Part shown: one piece after another, positions 49,153-61,100 of the stretch
Layout: every line of letters begins with the position of its first letter
Numbering within the stretch: position 1 is the stretch's first letter
Assembly (NCBI GenBank): GCA_947652115.1
Contig: OX393569.1
Coordinates: forward strand, 7,515,794 to 7,579,793
Length of the DNA: 64,000 nt
Direction: 5' to 3'
From: Blastomussa wellsi
Lineage: Eukaryota > Cnidaria > Anthozoa > Scleractinia > Plerogyridae
Notes under the pieces: generated by a model
Database searches by the model: none
Told to the model about the DNA's origin: nothing
The model's input: only the letters and a program-made list of their open reading frames with translations
Translations under genes and position numbers: made by a program

Positions 49153-52100
49153 ATGCGGACGATTGTCGTACCAACGATTTTCCACTCCTTTCTCATTCTG
49201 GCGTTGGCGATCCAAGTCAGAGCAACGTGGGTCATCAGAATAGGTAAGCTAAAATACAAATGAGATTATAACAAGTCCTTTAATTTATGATACAGTTTAT
49301 GGGACAGTGGGACATCAAAGGACATCGCTGCAAATCTTTGTCCAAAACGACACCAAGGTACAAATGTGATGTGTTTGGATTTTTACGTGTGGTTTGTTGT
49401 TATAAAAGCGTATTTTAAAAGCATTTGAATGATAACTTCTACTATTGGTTTTGTAAACACTTGAAAATTTAAACTAAAACATGTAGTCAGCGAAAGCATG
49501 AAAATAACTCCCTCGATCGAGGAAATATTAATTTCAGAGAAAATTATTGCAATGACATCATCATCATTTGAAATTTAATTGATCAGAGTTGAATTAAATT
49601 AAATGCAATTAACTTGCTTAACAAGCTATTATTACTGTTATTATGCACGAAACATTAGAGTTTTATGGTGTTTTCGCAGAATTAATAAAATTATGCGTAT
49701 CCTCCAATTCGCTAACTGAACCAAGCAAAACTCGAAAAGTATAGTATGGATAAAATTTTACCCAATTAATTTTTCTTTTCAAAACAAAAAGACGGATTAT
49801 CATGACATTTACTGATAACTGTAACCTCTGTTGAAACAACAGCGATAGCTAAAAGATGGACCAGGCATACAAGTGAATATGAAACCACAATATTAATCTT
49901 CCGTGCAGATCATATTATGATTACTAGGCCAGATGTTGACAAAAACACCGTCATGTATTGGCTTGGTAATGCTCTCAATTTGACATTGCTCACACAGCAT
50001 TGAGACAAATAGGGAGCAGGAAGAAAACAGTTTGTATTCCCCCTATATCTTTCAAATCGGGTTGACGTTATTTATTGGACCGAAGTGCGATTGAAACTGA
50101 AGGGATATTTACACTGCAACTGAAACAAATTAATAATTTAATTAGACGAAGTGAAATTTGGATTTTAATTTGCGGCAAAAAGCGACCTTTCTCTGTCATG
50201 CTATAATTATTATCGTTATGGTTCTATTCCAATGCTGAAAATGCAGCTATACATAAATTTCGCCTCAAAGGCTTTATTGTTTCGAATATTTAAATATTTA
50301 CTTTTGCTCAATAATTACTGAAAGTCTGAAAGTTCTCGCCAACTACCTCGGACCCGAAAGAAGTTAAACAACGGAAGCTGTATTTATTCTTTAAATTTAA
50401 ATGTTGATGTCCTTCTGAGCTATATAATTATTTAATGCTGTAGCTATACAGGGAATGAACTCATTGAAGTTTCCTAGTCAGTCACGCCTTGATTTTTGCT
50501 GACATATGGGATTTTCGCTTGTATAATTTACGCGCAGAGCCGGTATCTTAAGTGAAGCAATTACTGTGAATCTGCAAGAGACAATTTTACAGACTTCCAA
50601 TAACAAAACTTAAGGTAATAGAATAAGATTTCACTTCACAAAATGATAAGCCATTTCCGAATTCTCTTTTTCCTCAGTTTCAAAACGAGTCTAAGTGCGA
50701 AACTATTCATATGGAAATAAGCTTGTTTTGAATGAGAATGAGGATGCAAGTAAAACATTTCCATATGAATTATTTCGCACTTAGACTCGTTTTGACGCTG
50801 AGGCAAAAGAGAACTCGGAAATGGCGGATTTTACGATGTGTCTGACTAGGGTCCTTTAATGCTCATGAATCCATAGAGACAGAATAAAAGCCAGTGTCGT
50901 TTGATTGGTTGTTTAAGAATTGAACCCGCGAAGAAATACATTCTTTCTACTTATTCCAGTAAATCTTTTGGCTCAACAGGCGCGTTGTACAACAGAGACA
51001 CCGAGAGTCTTTACAATATACTTGACGACGTCTTTAAGAACGAGTTACCGAGGATACTAAAGATGTTCGACTACAGATTAGTGTTAACTCCTCTTAGGGT
51101 TGATGGCAAGGATCTTCTTTCTAGAGGTGGGTAGGGAGTGACCACTTTTAAAAGCTGCACACGCACGTATATTCTCATTTGAGCATTACGGAGTAATTAT
51201 AGGCGAATACTGTTCCTGTCATCTTTCAGTATTCTCTCATAAATCCCTTCCACCCTTTTTGTAGTCCAGACGGAACTTTTACCACTACTTTTATCTATTT
51301 CATTTTAAAAGATTCTACCAAACTCTCAGCCAAGTATTGGTAATTTTCGAGTACTGTAACAATAGTAATCCCGAGTAATATAAATACAAGCACACCTCAA
51401 CAGTTTATGGAAAATAATTGTTTGAATCTGACAAAAATTCAAAGATTTCTCCTCTCTCAATATCCAATCAAACTGTAACATTTATTCTCACAATTGTAGC
51501 GTCAGCGCGTTTATCACAATTTCTGCTATTTAAGGGAGCTACGTCACGGTTTGTGCATTTTGAAAAATTTAGCCTACGTTTTTCAAATCCGTCATTCGTA
51601 ATCTGTTTCAATCTTCTCCATCCTTAACCTTCCTTTATCCTTTTTGGTTTAGTATCACCTCTTGTTGTCACCGCTTGTTGTTTTTCTTCCTTAGTAAACT
51701 ATTAGTTTTAGGTTTCCTACATTTTAGAAATTCAAAATATCGTGACGTAGCTCTTTTAACACCATTTCTGCGCGCAAGAGTTTGAAGATGGTTTTCGTTG
51801 TTTGTTCCAGAGGTAGCGTCCGACATGTCTCCAGTCGTTTCTATCATCGACTTGGCGTGTAAGGACAAAAAAGCCTTTGCCTTGAGTTCGCTACTTCAAG
51901 TTCCTCTAATAAAAGTTGATGCCATTGAAGACGAAACACCCCACAAGTACGCTATGTCTGTCAGACCATCTTATCGTGTCGTCAGCAAGGCTCTGTTTGA
52001 CGTGATGAAATTCTACTCATTTAATCGAGTAGCTATCGTGTATGATGGTAAGAGCACATAACGATGAACTATTGACTATACGTTGGAGGGTTGGCCAGGA

Positions 52101-55100
52101 AATAATAAATTTTATTTGGCAAAAGATCATGGCGTATGGACCGAGAGCACCGAGGTCCGTGAATAATGTCCAAGTGCCAAATATTTCCTGTCTGGCCAAC
52201 CTAACAGCCAATAAATAAGAAGGTTGCTACTTTCTAAAGAAATTATTTTTCTTCGTCGGCGGGCAAGTAAAACGTAGGATCGTGACGTAACGCGGTATTA
52301 TTCCGTTAGTGATTCCATTTTAGAGCTCATCTCAAAACGTGGCAAAATCTGATTTGGACGATCCCACCAAAACAGAGTTACTCTGATTGATGTTACATGT
52401 TAGTGCCATTTGTATGCTTCATCCCCTTTCGCAGTTTTAGTTTATATGGCCAAGATCAATTGCCATCTCTTACGATCCACAAATGATTACAGAACAAACA
52501 CTTTATACTATTTCTAATTGGATTTCTTCTGCTAATGGAAATCACCGTCTATCCTCAGACACCTCTAAAAAAGTAGGCGTATTTCACAAGGTTAGGTCGC
52601 ATGTATATCAATGCAAGTCTTTCCCTCTTACATTTCAGCCCACAAGTCGCGACAGGCGTCTGTTTTCTACGCGGCAGCTCGCAAGTGGCCGCAATATAAT
52701 GCTGAAATGATGCCGGAGCTGCCTTTAGACAATGAATACAAGCTCAGAGAAGCACTTACCGCCTTACTCAAGTCACACATTAAGCAGGTCATCCTCTTTA
52801 GTGACCAAAAAGACCTAACGAAGATTATGAACGAGGTAACGTAACACGTCGTGTTATACACATAACCCTTAGCTATGGACTTCGATATAGGCTAGTATAA
52901 GTAGAAAGGTCATTTACTAGTCCGCTATATATTTTTATTGAAGAAATTCGTACGATGCCCAAATATGGCCAGAAAGTCCTTTTCCCTCATCCGTACATAA
53001 CAGATATCCTGAGACATGCGCGTATTTATCAAGAGTCGTCCGAATTCTTGCAAAGCGCTGTGTAACCACAGGTTTTCAAGCTGTAAAATGAGTTTCGTTG
53101 ACCATTTTTTGCATAATAAAACATTTATTCTGCTCGCAGAATAATTGTTAAATATTGACAAGCAGATACACAAACAAAGTTTTCTAAAACGCATATCACA
53201 AAGTTGGACCTCTATAGTCATCTCAATAAGTAGTCTCAACGTTTAGTTTTATTAAATTGAAATTGTATAAAATGAATAAGGTTTTGAAATTTAGTTATTA
53301 GAATTACGTGAGTGTAGGATTTGTATATGATGTCGCGCGGGAGTACCCGATTATATTAAAAATCTCATACTCATACTTATACTCATATTCAATTTTTCTT
53401 GGACAAGTCCGTCCAAGGGGGAAAGTTGCAGTCAGGGTATCCCTATGTTAAGCATTAACCCGTAGGCTTTTAGTAGAAAGCCTACAACGAGATGTTCTCT
53501 GCGCTCCTGAGATAAAGCTCTTCTATTTGTACCAAAATGAAACTGTGCCACACTAGGGGACCTCTATTCCTCGTCCCTGTCCACTTTTATGGAACAATTT
53601 ACCCTTGTACATACGTTTAAGCTTTTCCACGGCAATTTGTTGTGCTCCCTTTCACTAATAAGGCTGTTAGTTCTGAATAATTTAAAGCACTTAAAATTGA
53701 AAACTGTTAGCGCAATACAAATTTCTATTTATTATATTACTTTCAGTTAATGTCTATTTATCATAGTCTGGAATGTGTTTTCCATAACTACACCTATTTA
53801 TTTTGCATTTATCGGTTGTAACAGGCTCTGTTCGTGGGAATTAATGACAAGGACTTAAAGTGGATAACTTCCGATTTGGTAAGGCATGCTACTGTTTTGC
53901 ATATCTTGCTACGTTCTTTATTAAACATTTAAATTCGTCAGAAGGACAATTTCATTGCATCTATCCTAATCAAAGATTCCTGTGAGCCAACTCGTGGATA
54001 AATTGGATTAATCCAGGTTTAATGTATAAATTAGTTGTCTTACGCGCGTGAGCGAGCCAGTGAGTGAGTGCCATTGAGCACCACTCTCAAACCTCATAAC
54101 ATGACGACGTCATTCATGAGCTAAAGCTCCTGGCTAAAAATGGTGGTAGCTCACACAGACTAGAGCCAGATAACTTGTCTGAGACATGTCAAACAGGATA
54201 ATTGCAAGTTTAGACGGAGAACATGCATGATTTCACCTCTTAATGCTCTAAAACAGATTTGTTGTTAATAATGATTACTCAGAGATGCGTTTTCGTTTTG
54301 ATATTTACAGGAGGTGGCGGGCCCTAATAAGACTTACCCCTCCATTCTTGGTATGGTAGGTCTAAGTCTTCACCTTGCCAACAAGGTCGCGGCAACAGAC
54401 TACGAACAGAGAGCCTTAGACGCCATCGAGAGAGGAGCTCTTGAATACTCCTTGGTCAGTATCACGAGAACAGAAAATTACCGATAGTATTTTGATTATC
54501 GTATAACCGGACGTGCTGCGATATTCTCACTGAAAATATTCGCCTTTTATAAATTCTCAGAGTTTGAATAATAACTTCAAATAAGAACTGTTTCCCATAG
54601 TGTCGAACCTCTCCTTACGGACACCTCTCATATATTTTATTTGAAGAAAACCTCTAGGTCATCTCAGGGGGAGGGGTGCGCATCCGCTGCACCTCCCCTA
54701 GATCCGCCCCTGAAAATGGCCATCATTACCATAAAATATATAGAGCTGAACCTTTCCAATACGGACACTGAAAGGACAGCCGAGCGAAGTGTCCGTATTA
54801 GAGAGGTGTCCGTTTTACGGAAGTCACTAAGATGACGTCACTTTTATGACTCCACGAAGCTTTTTATTGTATGGACAATGGAACAATCAGAATTACGCCT
54901 TTGGTTTCTTATTGTTGCCCCAAGATATCGGAAACAGTTTTACAGTACGGTAGAAAGTTTCACAGTATTTTCTTTTGTAAAGCATAGTTTTGCAAACACT
55001 TTCCCTATTCTTCGCTTTTGTCACATGTTATGGTTCTAAAATAAAGGGTCATTTCCACAATGTTTGTGTAACTGCCAGCAAGGAAACTGTACATACACAA

Positions 55101-58100
55101 ATTATCATCATCTGATCACGTGCACCGGAGTGTCCGTGATAAAGTGGTTAAGTTTATATGTATTTGTTCTCTGGGGCCGAGATTTATTGTCCGTTGACCG
55201 TATTAGAGAGGGTCCGTATAACCGTCGAGTATTCTACTTACGTCACCCGTCAATTACGTCATTACTTAGTGGTGTACCCCTCCTAAGAAAAATCCTGGAT
55301 CCGCTCCTGAGGAACTGAGGAAGAATTGACGGTTAAAGAGAAACCAACGTTTAACGAAATAAACTGCATCACTGACTACGCGAGCTACATAGAACATTTA
55401 AATGACTTTTCAGTGAACGATGCTCATTTGTTCAACTTGCTCGCAGTTAAATGATTTTTCAGTGAATAACGCTCATTTGTTATCCGCAGTCAATGTACGC
55501 CGCGGTATATGATACAGCCGAAGTGGTTGGGAGAGCAATGGAGAAATTCCTGATGAGCCGTGACGGAAAAAATATGATAAACTCGTATGGAGTGAATGGT
55601 AGCTGTCCTCTACGAAGTATGGTCAATGAGGATAAAGGACTGGGACAGAGGATACTGGCTGAGCTGAAAAAGGTGGGAACATGGTCCTGCACGTGAAGTT
55701 ATAAGCAAAAGTAGAAAATATCTCTGCAAAGAAGGGCTGTTTGAAGAACTGGGTTATTGGACGGCTATTTCGAAGGAATAGCCAATGATCATTGGAGAGT
55801 ATAGTGTATATATATTTTCACTTCACTTTTGCTCTAAGCGTTACTATTAACGTAGCTTGAAGAGTATGTATTGCATTCAATTATGTTTCCACGTCAATAT
55901 GGGCGGCTTTATGTGCTAATTCAATTAATGTTTTCTCGTCAATCCGTTAAGGGGGCTTCTGCTGCCTTAAATCACGAGCCTTTTTTTATAAATCACAAAA
56001 GCTTTCATCATTTCTTCAAACAATGAAATGACAAGAAAAGGATGCAAATTTGCGACCAAATAAGTAACGTGCAACAACAAATTCAGTAAATTTTAGTGGA
56101 GGTTTGCTTCACTGAATATATTTCCAAAATTCAGCAATGTGTCTTGCAATAGTGCAGTAGTTCATGCCGTAAGACAATAAGGTTAAAACAATATATGGTA
56201 CACTATAAAAAAATTAATGTCCGATTTTGTCCTATCACAGGTTCGTTTTAAAGGTTTAACAGGAGATGTAAAATTTGATGTTAATTCAGGTGAACGAAAA
56301 GTGCAAGACGGCATGGACATTCTGAATGTTCTACCTCAAGATGTCAAAAAGGTATACAGCGATTGTATTCATTTTTAATGCAGCATCTTTCAATGGAAAA
56401 ACAGAGGAAGTTCTAGAGGAGTTGGGCAAAATGTCCATGGGAGAGGAGGAAGTCAGGAGGCAAAGGAATATTCTCGCACTTCCCCCAGCCAATCCCATTT
56501 TGCAAAATGTATCTTGCGGGGTTTGCGCAGTGGTGAGAGCGCTCTCCTTCCACCAATGTGGCTCGGGCTCGATTCTCGGTCCCGGCGTCATATGTGAGCT
56601 GCGTTTGTTGGTTCTCTACTCTGCTCCAACAGGTTTTTCTCCGGATCCTTCGGTTTTCCCCCCTCCACAAAAACCAACATTTAGATTTGATTTGATTTGA
56701 TTTGTGCTTTACAGTGTCCCCAATTAGTAAGTCAGTGCGAGATACAGTTGACACTCAAATAAAGTTCATCATCATCATTATTATTATACGATTCTCTCCG
56801 TTTTGGGGTGTTCTAATGTTTTAATCTATAGACAGTTGTTTAGATCTGAAAACCACCAGACCACCAAGAAGTCCTTTTTTAACCCATAGTTACACTAAAT
56901 TTGTATTTAATTATTAGTAAATATTATTATTATCATTATCATTATCGTTATCGTTATCGTTATCGTTATCGTTATCGTTATGGTTATCGTTATCATTATA
57001 ATTATCATTATCATTATCATTATCATTATCATTATCATTATCATCATCATTATTATTATTATAAACACGTCGTAGCAGAAAAAGTGTTACAACAAATATC
57101 TATAAATTACAACTGTTGTTCATTGGAGGTTATGGAAGTTCTATATTAATTCTGTCATTGACCTACACATTAGGTCGGTTCATGGAAACCAGAGCCCGGT
57201 GAGAATGAAAACTCTGTTTTGCCGATGAAAAGCAAAGAACCTCAATGGCTTGGATGCTTCTACGAGTCTGTTAAATGCCATAATCCCGGTGTTCCTGGAC
57301 CTCGTCCAGAAATGAGATTACCAAAGCTGAGCGTCACCACAGTGTTGGTAAGGAAATATGATGTGGAGACATAAACTGATTTACAAATTTAAAAGAGCTA
57401 TATGGAACTGCCACCTCTGTCAAGTCCATGATAGCAATTTCCCAGTGTTTGGTGGCTGAGTGAAGTATTGTTGCGTCGCCTTTGTAACTCTAATTCATTT
57501 ATACGCGCTGCTTCCGGGTCCTTCATTTGGATTTAAAGGCGCGTTGTTACATCCCTCTGTAACAGACCCACTGAAACCCTACCCAGTGGATTATTTTCCC
57601 CTACCCAGCGGAAATTTAGTCTCCCCAGTACCCAGTGAATATTTTGATTTTACCCAGTGACTGTGCGGTGTGATCTAGCGTATTTTGTTTTCACACAAAG
57701 ATAATAAATAAGCAAAATAAAACAGAAAACGAGCAGACCCAGTGGGAAATTAGCGAACCCGGTGACTTTTTCCCGAAAACCCAGTGAGCATAAAAATTCC
57801 ACTGGGTCTGTTACAGAGGTTGTGTTGTTTTCCTTATAAGGAAAAAATTATTACTTTTCTTGTCAGTAACTGTGCTCACATCGTGGGTGGCTCCACCTGA
57901 AATGTTCTGCAATTGGTATAGGATTCAATGGGGCTGAAACCAATTGTGGAATTACAAGCATTTTAGGCATCCTACTGATGAAAGGTTATGGCAATTACAT
58001 ACTTTTTACAGGAGCCAACGTTGAGATTGTGGTCTGTCCCCTTTGAATTGTTTGGAGATGGCCAGTTTCCAAAAATCCTAGTTACCGCTTAATACAAGCA

Positions 58101-61100
58101 TGACTATTTTGTTTTCCTAGGAACCACCATTTGTGGAAGTTGCAAATAAGTCGGCGAAACTAAAAGAGATAGCTGGAAAAGTTTCTATAGGAGCACTTCA
58201 AGGATTTCTCATTGACGTAATTGAAGAGCTATCAAGAGAAGCCAATTTCGACTACGAAATCTATTTAAGAAGCGATGGAAGTTACTCAAAAGTAATTGAG
58301 GAACTGAAAAACCAGGTAAACGTATTTTTCTAACTTGAAAAGTGTTTTAAAACTTCCCAGGCGGAGGGGCTTCCATGAATGAGACGAAGAAGCTCCTCTA
58401 GAAAACCCCGCAGTATCAATGGCAGCGTCGGTTTTGCTTCACGATCTATGCGCTGATCTGAACAGTTGCGACTTTGGCGATTAGCGGACAAACGGTCGGT
58501 TAAGTTAATATTTTTGCTTCGATTGTTATGTCCAATGTAGGGGTCTGTTTACATGGAGGTGAGGCCGTGAGGGACCCCGGGTAAGTGAGGTAGCCCGTCA
58601 AGGTGGGATCGAAAACTAGCTCGCGTTTACACACAATCTACTGATCCCAGGTTGGCGGGTAAACTTTCTCGAGTTACAGTGTGGTCTCAAACCATGTAAA
58701 CACGCAAAATCATGATGGCGGGCGAACGACGCATTTTGGCTGTTAATGTTATTCTACTTTCACTAACGGTTCTTGCTTGTTATCACTTGCAATATGCATT
58801 TGGCACGCTTTTAATTTAACATGACCCGACCCCTGGTAGGCGGGTTATCCCACCGTCAAGAGTTTACATGGCAAAACGCGACCCCGGCTAGGCGGGTTAC
58901 CCTACCCTTTCATGTAAACGGGATCAGGAAAAAATGAGAGATTGTATGAACAGGTGGGTTGCTCTTTGAAGGCAAGAGTTTTCTTGATTTTTGGGTTCGA
59001 AGTACATGAAATGGCAAGTTTTAGAATTTCTACATAGAAAACTCGGACTCGTAGTCTAATTGTTGATTATTTATCAAAACGTTCATATTAGGAGAAAGAT
59101 ATGGCACTTGTTCCCATTACAATAACTGCAGAACGGGAGTTGGACATCGACTTTAGCAAGCCATTTATGGACTTTAGTCTGAGTCTTATCATGCAGAAAG
59201 CGGGTGAGCCACCAATCAACAACTTCGCTTTTCTTCAACCTTTCACCGGTGGAGTGTGGCTTTCCACAGTTGGAGTGGTAAGTACAAATGTTTGAGACAC
59301 TGTCACCGGGATTTTTCTGCTCTTTTAGAAAACGACACTAAATTTACGACTATGTAATTTCGCTCATAGGCGAAATGCGCTTAAAATATCTAGAGGAAGA
59401 TATTAAGTAAATTGAAGCCATCGTTTTCAAGTAATATATCAAACACGAGAGACAGTGTTTCATCACATTTCCAAACACCGAGAAGAAGCATGTCTTTTTT
59501 GAAATACAAAACGATTAGAAGTTGTTGTCAGAATTGACTTGTTTACGCTACGACAGACTTTTCAAAGCAATACTGCAGTGTAGTGTCCTTATTTAAATGT
59601 ACATTTGCTATTCCAGGTTTTATTCATTACGGCAATGATGTGTGTGATGGACTATTTGAGTCCGTTTGGTTACCGTGCCCGAGCCCGCGAATCAGATGAA
59701 GAGCCTGGAAACGAGTTTAACCTGTTGAACAGCTTGTGGTTCGCTACAGCTTCTGTTCTACAGCAAGGTCCTGACAACACTCCGCTGGCGCCTTCCGGTC
59801 GGCTGTTGGCTTCGACGTTTTGGTTTTTCATTTTGATTCTAATTTCTACGTACACGGCAAATCTTGCGGCGTTCTTTACAAGTAAGTGAAAATTCAATAC
59901 ACCGTTTTGCTGTCTTTAATCCGTGGCTCTCTCCTCCCTTTCCCCCCCCATTTCTTCTGAACTCCCATATAATAGTCCATTTTACAGTACTGTGAAATGT
60001 AACCAGGCCTCTGTATGAAAGCGAGGCTCAAGGTAACCTTGTCATGGTAGAGACCAGAAACTATTTAGCATAACAACAAAACGATTTACATATCAAAAGC
60101 AAGAGGGTTTGTATCTATTCAAGGTCACCTTCAGCCACAATTCCACTCAAAGGCTTGGTAACTAACAACAGAACTGTAAAATGGATTATTGTTTCAAGAC
60201 CACTGTAGCCATGTTCATCCATGTTCATCCTTCGTTTTGGAGATAACACGCGAATAGTTAGCGAATGTGGCTACAGTGTCTGTAAGATTAAAAATATTGC
60301 AAATAAATCTTTGAAATGAACGTGTCTCTGCCAGATGTTGTTTAAATGGACCCATAAAGTGAATTTATTCAATTGGTGTGGCTCCTTAAAGAAAAAAATC
60401 GCATTTAGTGGCCACATTTGCACTCGCCTAACAGCCACAAGATGACAGGATTCGATGTCCTGTGGGCAAAAAATCTTGAACATTTTTAAACTTCCCACAT
60501 TGATTTTTTGTTCATTTTGTTCTGTCGAGAACTGTAAATAAAATCAGTTCATGGAAAAAAAGTAGGAGTCACCGACCATTTAAGAAAGTTAACTACCAGC
60601 AAAGTTACGAAACGGCTTCTGGCCCTTTGTTTTTTCTCAGCGCGCGCGCTCGATGGATGACGTATAGTGAAGACTTCCGTGCGCAGTAACGATGCGCAGA
60701 AACAATTGGCGCGAACGTCCTTACCAAGGTCCCTTTCAGAATCAATTAAAGGAATTCACTTAAGGCTTCTGCGGACTTTATAAAGCTGTCTAGCTGCGTA
60801 TGATTGCAAGCATGCAAAATACCATTTATTATTAAAAACTAGCTATGGTATATTGCATTTCCTGAGTTTTGATTGGTTTAGAGGCAATGCTATATGAGCT
60901 AATATACCATTGACCTACAAACAGGGTTCGTTTAAGCGTAAAAGAATGTATTTTTCGCATTTTTTTGCACAATATTTTTTGGGCGTTTTTAATAAAACAA
61001 TTATTCCACTCGTGCTTGTTGGATATGACATGGTTATAGCCAACATATATCCAACGTGCGCTCGTGGTAATACGATAATAAAAACGCCGAGAAAACGAAA

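Noticed and set aside
56901..57149. Tyr/Arg/His-rich open frame
   Set aside because: It is a direct translation of the ATTATC/GTTATC microsatellite.
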